A stretch of 22,280 nt of DNA from Euprymna scolopes (lineage: Eukaryota > Mollusca > Cephalopoda > Sepiida > Sepiolidae), in the NCBI GenBank assembly GCA_024364805.1, contig CM044489.1, positions 101,409,099 through 101,431,378 on the forward strand. Direction: 5' to 3'. The notes beneath the pieces are model-generated. The model did no database searches and was not told the origin of the DNA. It saw only the letters and a list, made by a program, of their open reading frames with translations. Made by a program: the position numbers and the translations under genes. Below, piece after piece: positions 1-9,061 of the stretch (positions are counted from its first letter, which is position 1; each line of letters opens with the position of its first letter).

Positions 1-16
1 CAGACACGTTCACTTT

Positions 17-69
17 TATAGATATATAGATATATACTATATATATATATTATATATCTATATATATGT
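17..69. repeat. AT-rich simple repeat
   Basis: Mostly TA dinucleotides broken by GATATA and CTATAT variants, forming an imperfect palindrome. It is ordinary low-complexity DNA. Confidence 0.85.
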
Positions 70-470
70 ACTATGCGTGTAGTAAAGTAATTTCTGCAAT
101 GTGTGCATATGTATATCAGCATGCATCTGTGTCTTTATACAAAGTGTACATATATGAATTAGTTGTAATTGCGATAATCATCAAGTTTGGCCACTTTAGC
201 AAGGTTTCTGTTCTAAAGACATGATAAGCGGAAGTCAAATGCAGACCAAAACGGAAACGAGGCCATACTCTTTTCGGTCGATTTGCCGCGAACCGAAACG
301 CTTTGCTGTCAAAGTTAAAATAAAAAAGAAATTGACTGAATCAACTGCATTGGGTGGTTCATTTAACAGATACATAGACTTGCACACTCACACACACATA
401 ATTACCTAACATATAACAAAGTGTGTACATATTTTTTGTTTCTTCTCTTTCTTTTCTTATATTTACAGAA
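70..470. other. Unassigned AT-rich DNA, no gene seen
   Basis: I see no coding pattern or recognisable repeat. A 62-codon open stretch at 221-409 is lysine/arginine-rich and ends in CACACA-derived His-Thr residues. It resembles no family I know and is best treated as chance. Confidence 0.6.
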
Positions 471-471
471 G

Positions 472-522
<51 letters not shown>

Positions 523-538
523 GGGACAGGAGAGAGGG
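471..538 (+). repeat. (GA)n microsatellite
   Basis: A nearly pure GA tract of about 68 bp with a few GAAA and GGGG interruptions, followed by a further purine-rich tail to about 610. Confidence 0.9.
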
Positions 539-1001
539 TGAGAAATAGCTAAATAGAGAAACTTAAAAAGAAATAGATAGAGATAAAGACGAGGTTAAGG
601 AGAGAGAAAAACAAAAAAGACATCACAGATGGTTGGGCAGTGCGTCGAGAGATTTATTAACAAATTCAATTCTGTATTCCCCCACCTCCATCTTCATAGT
701 TTCCGGTACGATTCTTTCAATCTTCTCGTTTCCGCCTACATATCTTCATTCGACCCTTCTGTCTTTTACTCTTTGATCCGTTAAGACATTCACCAAATTA
801 ACAACTGATCCGATATCTGACCCCTTAACCCAGCGAATGTTATTACCCCACAAACACTGGGAATGAGGAGCGTGTGTAATACATTGGAATACATCGGTGT
901 ACAGACTCGAGAGAAGGGTTATATAGAGAAATTACAAAAAGAAAAAAAAAGATGCAGCGGGCACAATATTTAACTGTTATCGTTATTTCGGATGAAATAA
1001 G
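539..1001. other. Unassigned DNA, no gene seen
   Basis: The first ~80 bases are a purine-rich continuation of the GA repeat, and the rest is mixed sequence. No reading frame on either strand resembles a known protein. The stretch just before 1002 may be the target DNA flanking the tail of the neighbouring minus-strand LINE fragment. Confidence 0.5.
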
Positions 1002-1150
1002 CATCATCAGCATCATCATCATCATCATCATCATTATTGGTCCACAAGGAGCTTTCACACAAGTTATCAAGGATCTCTCTTTAAAGAAAACCTTTGGTGT
1101 TCCTTGGAAGCTGAGTGACAACAAGTCTCCCCAGGTTTCCAATACTCTCC
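1002..1150 (-). mobile_element. 3' end of RLE-type LINE with (GAT)n tail
   Basis: On the minus strand the peptide RVLETWGDLLSLSFQ is readable just upstream (in LINE sense) of a short 3' UTR and a (GAT)n tail, seen as (ATC)n at 1002-1036 on the plus strand. The same protein position in the next element (1540-1725) reads ILRKTFECGDQYT. This piece is therefore probably a separate, severely 5'-truncated copy rather than the end of its neighbour. R2/R4/Dong-like LINEs end their single ORF near such a motif; the subfamily assignment is from memory. It could also be the same element, rearranged. Confidence 0.55.
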
Positions 1151-1489
1151 ACCTCTTTCGATAACATTCGCAAATGACTTTGCGTTATCACAACAGTCGT
1201 TTATCATTGATTTCTCGCTAAGAGCGGCCATTCGTCTCCACTGGAATTTGAGTGCCAATAACCCCCCTCCCACAAGTCTTATTGCCACACAAGGTCCCAG
1301 TTCTCTTCGCTTTTGTCCAACACAAGTCTGGTCAGAGCTCTCTCTCTCCTCAATGTTTTCATCCTCCTTTACCATTCTCGATTATTTGACATCATTATTA
1401 GGGGATCGGTGATAGGGCAATGGGAGAGGGTGAGGGGGGATAGAGAACATATAGATATGCAGCTTCATTGTTCTTGGTTCCATGTAACA
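1151..1489. other. Junction region between two LINE copies
   Basis: No secure homology was read here. The part near 1400-1489 may be the 3' UTR of the larger RLE LINE (read on the minus strand), and 1151-1300 may be older DNA between the two insertions. Open frames here (1067-1375 minus, 1313-1792 plus) match no family and overlap the LINE out of frame. Confidence 0.4.
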
Positions 1490-1539
1490 CTTCTTCATTT
1501 TTTCACTCTGCAACAGTTTGTCTGGCCCACGCATATGGC

Positions 1540-1960
1540 TCATGTGTATTGGTCTCCGCATTCAAAGGTTTTCCTTAATATTTTAGCTGTTTTCATTATC
1601 ATTATTCGTTGTGTCTTTCCAGCTATTCCTCTGATTCCAATTTCACCCATTCTTTTTTCAAAGTTTTTCGGAATTGTTCCCAGTGTTCCCACTATTATAT
1701 GCATTATTTTGATTTTCTTCATCATCCATATCCCTTTCAGTTCTCTAGCTAGTTCTGTGTATTTGGCCCGTTCCTCCTTTTCTTTATATTAACACTGTGT
1801 TCAGCTGGAGCAGCAAAGTCTACGATTTGATTCCTTGTTAATTATTAAGACATCCAGTCTTCTTGCTTGGACGGGTTTATCAGTTTGTATGTCCATGTCC
1901 CATAGTACTGGTGCTGGCTTATGTTTGTACCATTTGTCTGTGCGTTCGAAATGCAGTTGT
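1540..1960 (-). pseudogene. LINE fragment: restriction-like endonuclease and C-terminus
   Basis: Read on the minus strand from 1960 down, WDMDIQTDKPVQARRLDV is followed by an Ile-Ile-Asn-Lys segment and, in another frame, IVDFAAPAEH. The D...IVDFA spacing fits the PD-(D/E)XK-like endonuclease of R2/R4-type LINEs, which makes the first nick during target-primed reverse transcription. Further on (1725 to 1540) come HIIVGTLGTIPKNFEKR and KTAKILRK, a conserved C-terminal tail of these ORFs. At least one frame change separates the parts and a stop follows CGDQYT. Orientation and order match the rest of the element. Confidence 0.75.
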
Positions 1961-1971
1961 TTGCACAATTC

Positions 1972-2244
1972 TCAGTGTACTACCCTTCCCACTTGGTCGT
2001 GCCTGTTCTTGTATCCCTTTTGAGTCAGTTTGCTGCATTCGCTTATTATATAATTTATCGTTTCGTCTTTTTGTCCACAGAGTCTACATTTGTTGCTTTC
2101 TTTTGTTTTACCGATCTTTGCTTTGATGTGGTTGGTTCTTATCGAGTTATCTTGTGCTGCAGTTATTAGAGATTCAGTTTCCCGGTTTATATGTCCTTTT
2201 TGCCTGCATGTCCAGGTGTTTTTGTTATTCTCTTCTTTTGTCAT
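1972..2244 (-). pseudogene. LINE fragment: zinc-knuckle region
   Basis: A 90-residue open minus-strand segment includes HINRETESLITAAQDN, IRTNHIKAKIGKT and CRLCGQKDETINYIISEC. RLE-type LINEs carry a CCHC knuckle here, between RT and endonuclease, that helps bind template RNA or target DNA. In this copy the two leading cysteines and the last cysteine are present, but the expected histidine position reads Tyr (ETINYI), which would weaken metal binding. It sits directly 5' (in element sense) of the endonuclease remnant, as expected. Confidence 0.8.
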
Positions 2245-2546
2245 TCTTATAAATCGTCCGTGTAGTTGTTTCTCTTTGCAATTTTCTTTTCTCGTCTTAT
2301 CCTTTGCCCCTCTGTTTTCTGTTTTGTTGATTTTTTTCGGTGTCTCTTGTTGCCATAATTATCCTTTCAGTGTTCTGCATTATGCATTTTTCTAGTTCTT
2401 TTCTTGTGTGTCATTCACACAGTCTTCTATACAAACCAGTCCTCTCCCGTCGTCTTAACTTTTCACGTAGAATCGGTCAACATCATCCTTTTGGTGTAGT
2501 GCATTGTGCATAGTCATACGTTCCCTGGTTTTCTGATCGAGCTGTC

Positions 2547-2750
2547 TCAGTTTTTCTTTAGTCCACCTATGAACGGTTCAACGTATCTTACTAGTAATAG
2601 TGCCCATGTATTTATACCTTTTATTAGGTTTCTGCTGTATAATTTAGTTTCCAGGAGTTTTCTTGTTCTCTTGCTGTTGAGGTATTCTTTTCCAATTTTC
2701 TCTTTCACTTCTGTTACTTTAATGGTGTCTGCTTCCAGAATTCCCAAGTA
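2547..2750 (-). pseudogene. LINE fragment: RT thumb/connection block
   Basis: The minus-strand peptide begins MGILEADTIKVTEVKEKI and continues with RKLLETKLYSRNLIKGIN and TWALLLVRY. In intact relatives the YLGILEAD block follows the RT palm and the INTWA.. block leads toward the zinc knuckle. The position between the YMDD segment (2714-3052) and the knuckle (1972-2244) agrees. The frame differs from the neighbouring palm fragment, so at least one indel lies near 2715-2750. The last residues (VEPFIGGLKKN) look drifted. Confidence 0.75.
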
Positions 2751-3148
2751 TATATAGGCGTTTTTTCCCTAGTGCTCTCATCTTCGTTTGGTGGGGTAGT
2801 TCCATACCTTCTGTCGTTTCCAGTTTTTTCCTTTCTTATAACTAGTAGTGCACACTTTTCCATACCAAACTCCATTTGGATATCCTGGCTGAAAATCCTG
2901 GTAGTGTTTATTAGTGTTTCTAAAAGTTCCTTTTCGGTCCCGACAAAAAGTTTCAGATCGTCCATGTACACCACGTGGTTCATTTTCCCCTCTGTATTAG
3001 AGAACTTGTATCCGGCTTTGCACTTTCTCAGTATATTGTTCAGGGTCACCATGGCTATGATACAAAGTAGTGGTGATAGTGATGCTTCTTTGTATTTTAA
3101 TATCTGTCATGTGTTGTCCATCAGCAGTCAGTTCAAGTCTCCTTTTTA
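2714..3148 (-). pseudogene. LINE fragment: reverse-transcriptase palm with YMDD
   Basis: On the minus strand, RLELTADGQHMTDIKIQR at the upstream end is followed, after a short deletion and frame change, by SLSPLLCIIAMVTLNNILRK and then KMNHVVYMDDLKLFVG and FGMEKCALLVI. YMDD holds the paired catalytic aspartates of reverse transcriptases. SLSPLL is the remnant of the QGDxLSPLL motif, and its Gln-Gly-Asp part is missing, consistent with a small deletion around 3090. The length and order of motifs match non-LTR RTs. This is the strongest single evidence for the element. Confidence 0.9.
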
Positions 3149-3150
3149 CC

Positions 3151-3620
3151 TTATTTAGATTTTTTTTTTTTGTCTATATATAACAGAACATGTGTTCCTA
3201 TTTTTCCTTTTTGGCATCCTTTCTGCTCCTCGGGGAGAAGTTCACGATTATTCAGGGAGTGATAGATTTGTTCCCTCAGTTGTACTGTAAATATTTTCCA
3301 CATAGTGGGTAAGCACGTGATAGGGCTATAGTTGCTGGGGCCGGTTCCTTTCAATATGACCTTCTCTATCAGTGTGGTTCTACTTTTTGTCATCTAACCT
3401 GGCGCGTTTGTTTCCTGTATACATCTTTTCAGGTTTTGAGCTAGCCTTTCAGGTAATGTGAATTTTTTTAACCCCGTCATGCCCTAGTGCTCACCAGTTT
3501 GCCATTTTTTATGGTTTTATTTAGGTTTTCCTTGCTGGCTTCATTTACTGTTCCTTCTTCGATTTGTTGTAACTCTTCTTTCATGTCTTTCGGCCACTCG
3601 GCATTTCTATTGTGATCCCG
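3151..3620 (-). pseudogene. LINE fragment: RT N-terminal blocks
   Basis: Near 3600-3420 the minus strand reads ELQQIEEGTVNEAS, then the drifted block ARHDGVKKFTLPERLAQN and RCIQETNAPG, the counterpart of the APGPDGxxxxWLK segment of related elements. From 3393 to 3151 it reads MTKSRTTLIEKV, SNYSPITCLPTMWKIF, LLPEEQKGCQKG and LLYID, corresponding to RT blocks 1-3. A poly-T run at 3162-3171 (plus strand) sits where the first-aspartate block (MAWIDYKKAYD in relatives) should follow, and that block is not readable. Frame changes separate the parts. Confidence 0.8.
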
Positions 3621-4168
3621 TCGTGGTTCCCATATCTTACTTTTTTTTTGTTTCTGACGGGTTTGGTCGTTCTGTTTTTGTTTTTCATCTGTTCACATTT
3701 TGGTAGAATTGGCTTTCATTGTTTTCGAATGTCTTGTTTTACTTATACCGATCATATTTGTTTTGCTTCTATTTTTTGGTTCAGTTCTTCATGTTTCTTG
3801 TTTAGCCTTTCCTTGCTAGTCACATTTCCAATTTCCTATCTATCTACGTCGCTTTATTTCTGTTTAACGTTTTGGCTTCTTTTTTATGTTTTTTTTTAAA
3901 TTTAAGTTTATAGCCTCATTTCCCAGATTTCATCGGTTCAGCTTTCCCCGGCTGTTTTTCTGATTTGAACTTCATACTTACCATCATGGCGCCTGCGTAA
4001 ATTCTGTTATTGTATCAGCTGTGATTTGTAGGAGAAATGAAGTGTATTATTTGTTTTCTGTTTAATTTGTTTCATTGTTTTCAGTTTCCACGTTTGTAGA
4101 GCCCAGTCTTTGCAGGTCCTCCACATTTGGTGTTTCTACTTATGGGGCTTGCACTTGTGGGTTATTTT

Positions 4169-4440
4169 TTACACGTGCAGTAACAGTGGGAGATGCTTAT
4201 TTTCCTCATTTATTTTTGCTGTATTTCCGTTCGTTCCAGTTTTGACAGCCAGTTTCTCTTGAGTATCAGTCTTGCGTGATCCGCAATTCTTTGTTCTGTC
4301 GCATCGTAGCTCTTTCATTCGTTTTCGATAACCTCCAATTTTATATTTAGCATGTTTCCTATAATAGCATTCCATTGCGAATCTATTCTCTTTCGTTGTC
4401 CATTCCTTCCTTCGGGTTTTCCCTTATTGATAGTTATCTT
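4169..4440 (-). pseudogene. LINE fragment: N-terminal basic region
   Basis: Minus-strand reading from about 4440 gives RRKEWTTKENRF, MECYYRKHAKYK, GGYRKRMKEL and CDRTKNCGSRKT. This arrangement (WT..xNRxxMxCYY.....GYRKRM) is the N-terminal region that precedes the RT in this LINE group, probably a nucleic-acid-binding segment. Further upstream (4540-4620) the minus strand reads GSQRGGSGRHPANVGPLS, which I take as 5' leader or early ORF of the same element. Function is inferred from position only. Confidence 0.65.
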
Positions 4441-4730
4441 GGCTGTGCTGTGTTTGGTCAGTAGCATTTTGATCCTTGCAATTAGAGGTTTATCTTCATT
4501 ATTCAGCGTCTATGTTATTTGCGTTTCTAAAATGAGAAAGTGGGCCAACATTCGCAGGATGACGACCGGACCCCCCACGTTGGCTGCCGATCATAACACC
4601 CAGATCTCTCTTCTGGGTCCCACGGTTTGTGTTATTTGTATTGGACATTTTTCATATTGTGGTGTTTGTGGCAACACCAGGCCCAAAATTGTTTTCCCTG
4701 TGGTTCTGACGCAGGGATAGTGCATAGTTC

Positions 4731-5173
4731 TCATGTATATGGAAGGTTTCGTGCACTATCACACATACATAAGATGCATGAACAGACACAACTAACAAAC
4801 AAAACAAAACAGAACGGTAAGAGAGACTTATAATATCTACTTAGTATAAGTCCACGGCTTTATTCCAAATTAAAGAGGTTATTTGAGGATAGCTTACCCT
4901 CCCGGATTTGCGTGTGACTTTGTATTGTGGCACTGTTAGTTATAGTTTACATGTTTTTTTAGAATGTTTTAGACACGTTTGCATTTGAAATACTAACGAA
5001 AATTAGATTATTATATGTAACAAAAATTTAAAAAAAAACAAGTACAAAACCGATGGGGATTTATCTCGTATTGAGATATATGTGCCCCACACGGAGTCTT
5101 TAAAAAGTACACATTTCAAATAGGCGGCATTGACATTACTGTTCTTTACTCAAATTTCGCTTCCATTCAAAGA
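4731..5173. other. Unassigned AT-rich DNA
   Basis: No gene was recognised. A small imperfect hairpin lies at 5055-5088, with GGGG and CCCC flanking ATCTC-GTATT-GAGAT. Part of 4731-4870 could be 5' UTR of the adjoining minus-strand LINE. Confidence 0.5.
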
Positions 5174-5174
5174 C

Positions 5175-5235
<61 letters not shown>
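5174..5235. repeat. (AT)n microsatellite
   Basis: About 60 bp of nearly pure TA dinucleotides with one TTTA interruption. Confidence 0.95.
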
Positions 5236-5239
<4 letters not shown>

Positions 5240-5269
5240 AACTAAAGAGCTGTCTTCAACGTGTTAAAG

Positions 5270-5270
<1 letters not shown>

Positions 5271-5321
<51 letters not shown>

Positions 5322-5371
5322 TACTACTATTATTATTACTGTAATTGTTATTATTATTATTATTATTATTA

Positions 5372-5463
<92 letters not shown>
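5271..5463. repeat. Compound (ATT)n-(AGT)n microsatellite
   Basis: A long ATT array with ACT and ATC interruptions changes cleanly to AGT repeats at about 5413. Open frames through it encode only poly-Asn/Thr or poly-Leu/Val and are not genes. Confidence 0.95.
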
Positions 5464-5466
<3 letters not shown>

Positions 5467-5484
5467 CCACGGACTTAGTCGGAT

Positions 5485-6310
5485 TTGGAATTCACCCTTG
5501 TCCGTTCGTTCCAAAAATTCTCAATAGCTATTCATTACATTTTTCTGAAACTTTGCATGAAGTTACAACTGCTCGGGTTTTTGATAAAAATTTTGGTTGC
5601 GTCCCTAGGGGGGTCAAAAGGGGTGAAATTGGCCAAAAATAGCATTTTGGGGGGCATAAAATATTTTCGAATATTACATTTTGCTGAAAATTACTCAAAA
5701 GCAACCCCACATGATATATATCTAAAAACTTAATATTTGACCCTGGGAAATTCTGGTTTCTTCCCTAAGGGGACAAAAGGTGTCAAGATGAGTAAAAATG
5801 GACATAGAATCTTTTCCGATTATTAGATTTTACTGAAAAGCAAGACCACAGAAATATACATCTGAAAACGTAATATTTGATGATGGGATTATTCTGGTTG
5901 CATCACCAGGGGGTCAAAGCGGTTAAAAATGTTTTTGTTTTTTTTAGTTCAAAATCACAAAAAAATAACACTTTTCGGGACATAGACTCTTTTCCGATTA
6001 TTAGATTTAGCTGAAAATTACCTAAAAGCAAAACCATATGATATATATCTGAATACGTACTGATCCTGGAAAAATTCTGGTTGCGTCCCTTGTGGGTTAA
6101 AAACGGTCAAAATCGCCAAAAATAGCACTTTTTGGTACATAGAATATTTTTCGACCATTAGATTTTACTGAAAATTACCCAAAAGCAAGACCACATGGAT
6201 ATTCATCTGGAAATATAATATTTGACCCCAAAAAGTTTTTGGGTTTGTCGCCAGGGGGTAAAAAGGGTTAAAAAAATGTGGATTTTATGAAATCAAAATG
6301 AAAAATTCTG
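5485..6310 (+). repeat. Diverged ~160 bp tandem array, about five units
   Basis: The landmark TTCTGGTTGCGTC (or a variant) recurs near 5591, 5751, 5892, 6075 and 6237, each followed by a CCAGGGGGTCAAAAGG-like block, then AAAATAGCA, then TTAGATTTTACTGAAAATTA, then CATGATATATATCTGAAA and TAATATTTGACCC. Spacing is 160, 141, 183 and 162 bp, so small indels separate the units. A partial unit starts the array near 5485 and another tails off near 6310. It looks like an old satellite-type array. Open frames in it are short and not conserved between units. Confidence 0.85.
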
Positions 6311-6596
6311 GTTTATTTGTTTCTCTGTTTCAGATAATTTTTTTAGGTTATTTCCATTTTATTATTAAGTTGTTTTTTTTTTAAATGTTGTTCCTATTTA
6401 CTTGTCTCCCCACGAGGGCAGAGTTAGACAGAAGGTCAGTTATTAATGTTGGGAAAATCTAGCTCCCCAAAAAGGGGCACTCTGGATAGGAACAAAAATA
6501 AAAATTGCCATAGTATAGAAGGCTATTCATTTCTACGTTGAATTTGAACGGAAATTGTTTTGTTTTGTTTTTTTGCACTTACGCATTATACGGACG
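6311..6596. other. Unassigned DNA
   Basis: Mixed AT-rich sequence with a T-run near 6370. No gene or repeat family was recognised. Confidence 0.5.
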
Positions 6597-6705
6597 GCGC
6601 CATTGTTAGGAGAGATAACTCCAATCTCATCTTGGAATAGTTACAAAACCCCCTCCCATGTTAATAAATAATAGGTTTCTAAATCATAACGTTAAAAAAG
6701 AGCAC
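6597..6705 (+). repeat. Dispersed repeat, copy 1
   Basis: The segment containing GAATAGTTACAAAACC, CCATGTTAA and TTTCTAAATCATAACGTTA aligns with 8351-8455. Both are preceded by ATTGTTAGG-like sequence, and both have an AAAACACCA motif some distance downstream. The family is unknown, and two copies 1.75 kb apart in the same orientation indicate a repeat or an old segmental duplication. Confidence 0.6.
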
Positions 6706-6782
6706 TACGCTTAAAATTTACATTTACCAAAAAAGGCATTGAATTGTTTTCTCGTCTGAATTAAATAAAACACCATTTCGTC

Positions 6783-6975
6783 TTGGTCAAATAACACACA
6801 AAATAAAAAACAAAATAAATAACACCAAAATAAAAAACAAAATAAAAAACAAAATAAATAACACACAAAATAAAAAAAAAACAAAATAAATAACACCAAA
6901 ATAAAACACAAAATAAAAGAACAAAATAAATAACACACAAAATAAAAAAAAAACAAAATAAATAACACCAAAATA
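6783..6975 (+). repeat. A-rich minisatellite, ~70 bp higher-order unit
   Basis: Short blocks AACAAAATAAATAACAC and AAAATAAAAAAC alternate. The variants ATAACACACA (6791, 6858, 6930) and ATAACACCAA (6819, 6890, 6962) recur with periods of 67-72 bp, giving about three higher-order units. Overlapping open frames on the minus strand are Phe/Tyr/Cys-rich products of this repeat, not membrane proteins. Confidence 0.85.
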
Positions 6976-7071
6976 CTTGAAAACTAAAAGTTATTGTATA
7001 AAAATGTATCAAAATGTAATTTTAAAAACATTTATTGAAAATACATTTTTTGACTTAAAGCAACATTACTT

Positions 7072-7118
7072 GCCTTTTTGACTAGGAGCAAAGTGTAGTA
7101 TCTGTTCTGATACTACAC
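7072..7118 (+). ncRNA. U2 snRNA-derived fragment ending in a perfect hairpin
   Basis: GTGTAGTATCTGTTCT at 7093-7108 is an exact 16-base match to the part of metazoan U2 snRNA that carries the branch-point recognition sequence (around nucleotides 31-46 of human U2, from memory). Upstream, GCCTTTTTGACTAGGAGCAA aligns to the preceding U2 segment GCCUUUUGGCUAAGAUCAA with one insertion and a few changes. After base 7108 the U2 match breaks: instead of the next U2 segment the sequence is GATACTACAC, the exact reverse complement of 7093-7102. This makes a perfect 10 bp stem with loop TGTTCT. The Sm site and 3' stems of U2 are absent, so this is a truncated pseudogene-like fragment, not a working snRNA. 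Confidence 0.65.
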
Positions 7119-7335
7119 ATCCTTCTTTCTGTCCTTCCAGATTTATATTTTTGTTCTTTTCTTCACATTAACAATCGACCTTGTGTCTAATTGTACCCTT
7201 CCGGGGAGGCAAGTAAATTGGGACATTGGATTTTTTTTTTCAAACAATTTAACGTAAGAAAAAAGAATTTTAATAAAAATCAAAACAAAATTGAAGGTTT
7301 TTTAAACAGTTTAAAAACATTTTTTAAAGTAGCAT
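7119..7335. other. Unassigned AT-rich DNA
   Basis: No gene was recognised. A 77-codon open frame beginning at 7191 is composed of Lys, Asn and Phe from A/T runs and extends into a LINE 3' end in the wrong sense. It is not supported. Confidence 0.5.
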
Positions 7336-7990
7336 TGGACTCTTTTTTTTACACAGGAATCACCACTTATCAAAACCACTCGAGGATAATAGGTCTACAT
7401 CAGTCAAATGTGATTATAGCGTAGTAAGCATAAGTAGTGGGAATTTTGTAAATTGGATTACTTAGGGGGATGGTTCATCAAGAACTTGTTTACATTGGAC
7501 TTGAAGAAAGTTCCACAGGCTTGCAGTTCTAAGAATCTACGTTTAGGTTTAGGCACAGATGAAGAGTGTGCGAAATTATTGATAATGGTTTTGGCTAGAC
7601 GAGTGTTTTTCTTGAAAGTTTGGTGAGGGGGGACCATAGATTGAAGCTCAGCTGAGCACTTGCCATGAAAATAACGATAAAGCAGAGACAGGCTCGAAAC
7701 GTCTTTTCTGTGAGAAAGAGGTTGCAGGGATGAGAAAAGGGCCCCCCTACTAAGCTACGTAGTCTATTTTGAACACTGTCAAGACAGGATAAGCTGCTTC
7801 TAGCAACTCCTGTCCAAATGTGGCAACAGTACTCCATTGTTGGACGTAATTGGCTTTTTATATAGATAGAGAATTGTATCAACAGTGAGATATCTACTGC
7901 AGCGGTAGAAGGATCCTACTATTTTTCCAGCGACCTTTTAAACAATTTAAAGGTAAGAAGTCGCCGTAGGATAAAAATAAAATTTTAACA
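7336..7990 (-). mobile_element. CR1/L2/Jockey-like LINE 3' end, copy 1 (subfamily 1)
   Basis: The segment aligns along its length with 9062-9690 and its 3' part with 11818-12045. All three begin (plus strand) with a poly-T run, then ATCACCACTTATCAA, which is the 3' terminus of a minus-strand LINE. The minus strand encodes the RT C-terminal domain (7595-7882). Only the last ~650 bp are present, typical of 5' truncation during target-primed integration. This copy has lost the 3' hairpin seen in the other two (here TCAAAACCACTCGAGG), so it is probably older or more drifted. Confidence 0.8.
7595..7882 (-). pseudogene. LINE RT C-terminal fragment
   Basis: The minus-strand peptide has IYIKSQLRPTMEYCCHIW, then SLSCLDSVQNRLRSLVG, then LTEKTFRACLCFIVIF. 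The (Y)KSxxRPxMEYCCxxW...L..VQ.R block is the standard region after the RT palm in CR1, L2 and Jockey-type LINEs. In intact relatives a RLWNSLP-FP-NLxxFK tail follows; here only a later fragment (SNVNKFLMN, near 7500) is readable in another frame. No catalytic residues lie in this piece. It is a dead 5'-truncated copy. Confidence 0.8.
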
Positions 7991-8053
7991 AAAAAAAAAT
8001 TGTTTCAATTGAAGCAAAACTATAACAAAATTTTGTTTTAATTATTGTCACGG

Positions 8054-8247
8054 TTTAATTAGGTTGAAAAGTTGCGCCCCCTACCGGTTGTTCAATGAAA
8101 CTCAACAAAATAAAATGGCCCTGCCCATGTAATACATAAGTGCTTCACTGTTGAATTAGGTTGAAAAGTTGTCCCCTATCGGTCGTCCTATGAGGCCCAA
8201 TAAAACAAAATGGCCCCGCCCGTATAATGCATGAGTGCCTTGTAATT
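8054..8247 (+). repeat. 97 bp tandem duplication
   Basis: AATTAGGTTGAAAAGTTG occurs at 8057 and 8154. Each is followed by CCCCTA.CGGT.GT.C.ATGA, then AA.AAAATGGCCC.GCCC and AT.CAT.AGTGC. The two units are about 80% alike by eye. No further unit is visible on either side. Origin unknown. Confidence 0.85.
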
Positions 8248-8350
8248 TGATACAATAAATGTTATTTAGTAATTTTATCATTTAACGACACGCGCTATTT
8301 GTTAAATAGTATTTACAAGTTAAATTCAAGTTTTACCATATCATTTTTTA

Positions 8351-8455
8351 TTAAATTGTTAGGGGAAAGTACTGAATAGTTACAAAACCTCCCTTCCCCA
8401 TGTTAAGTGATAGATTTCTAAACATTAACGTTATTTTTTTCAGCGCGGATCGTTA
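8351..8455 (+). repeat. Dispersed repeat, copy 2
   Basis: It aligns with 6597-6705 through GAATAGTTACAAAACC, CCCCATGTTAA and TTTCTAAACATTAACGTTA. It is slightly more diverged and continues into a different AT-rich flank. Confidence 0.6.
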
Positions 8456-9061
8456 AATGCAAAAGTACATGTTATTTTTGTCGAATTTCACTCGTAAACA
8501 CCAATTTCACAAATTTCTTTCTTATTAATAATTAATTTTCTATCGTTTTTCGTAATTTGGGGGTATGTTAGTATTTTCGCCATGACAATTAAGTAGGTAC
8601 CGTTTGTCTTACGTGAAATTCAATATTTCGTTCGCTCAAATAATATAAAACACCAATTGTTTGTTTAGCACAAAAGTGAGGCTTCTTTTTTGAATTTGGC
8701 TTTTCCTTTTTTTTTTTTAATAAACATTTGGCCTTGAAAAATAATCATAGTCTTGCAATTGTGTATCTCGGCCCATGTCATACGTAGGTGCCAAACCCGC
8801 TATAACTCTAAAAAATTTATGTTATTAAAATATAGATTAACGCAGCAATCCGGCAAATTATTCATTTTTTCCATTTAATTACAAAAATTATCAGCATTAT
8901 TCGGTTTTCTGAAGTTTTAAAATTTATTTATTTTTCATTTGAACAAAATTTCAATAAATTTGATGCATTCCAATTAGATAAATTGTTTAAAGTTTTTTTT
9001 ATATGAGGATTGTTATTAATTTTGATTATTTGGACTATCGCTCTAATTTTGGTAGTTGCTT
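8456..9061. other. Unassigned AT-rich DNA
   Basis: About 600 bp with T runs near 8708 and 8990. I see no coding block, terminal repeat or RNA-like structure that I would defend. Confidence 0.5.

Larger units (their letters stand above)
1490..4730 (-). mobile_element. Degraded near-full RLE-type LINE (R2/R4/Dong-like)
   Basis: Minus-strand peptides appear in the expected order of a single-ORF LINE with a restriction-like endonuclease. From 5' to 3' these are an N-terminal basic region (GGYRKRMKEL), an RT N-terminal block (SNYSPITCLPTMWKIF and LLPEEQKGC), the RT palm with YMDD, a connection block (RKLLETKLYSRNLIKGIN), a zinc knuckle (CRLCGQKDETINYI) and an endonuclease core (IVDFAAPAEH). The frame changes repeatedly between blocks and several stops interrupt it, so the copy is dead. 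Its length of about 3.2 kb is close to full for the clade, but the exact 5' limit (taken near 4730) and 3' limit (near 1490) are uncertain. Such elements nick target DNA and reverse-transcribe their RNA in place. The clade name rests on domain order and remembered peptides. Confidence 0.8.

Noticed and set aside
221-409. 62-codon open frame
   Set aside because: Low-complexity basic peptide ending in a CA-repeat product; no family resemblance and no supporting context.
1835-2395. Several hydrophobic, Cys/Phe-rich plus-strand open frames that look like membrane proteins
   Set aside because: They are antisense shadows of the minus-strand LINE ORF remnants (zinc knuckle and endonuclease).
5242-5527. 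Poly-Asn/Thr and poly-Leu/Val open frames
   Set aside because: Translations of the ATT/AGT microsatellite.
5485-6310. CRISPR-like regular repeats
   Set aside because: The repeated part is most of the ~160 bp unit with no unique spacers, and the sequence is eukaryotic.
6711-7012. Phe/Tyr/Cys-rich apparent multi-pass membrane proteins on the minus strand
   Set aside because: Direct product of the A-rich minisatellite; two overlapping frames give the same kind of peptide.
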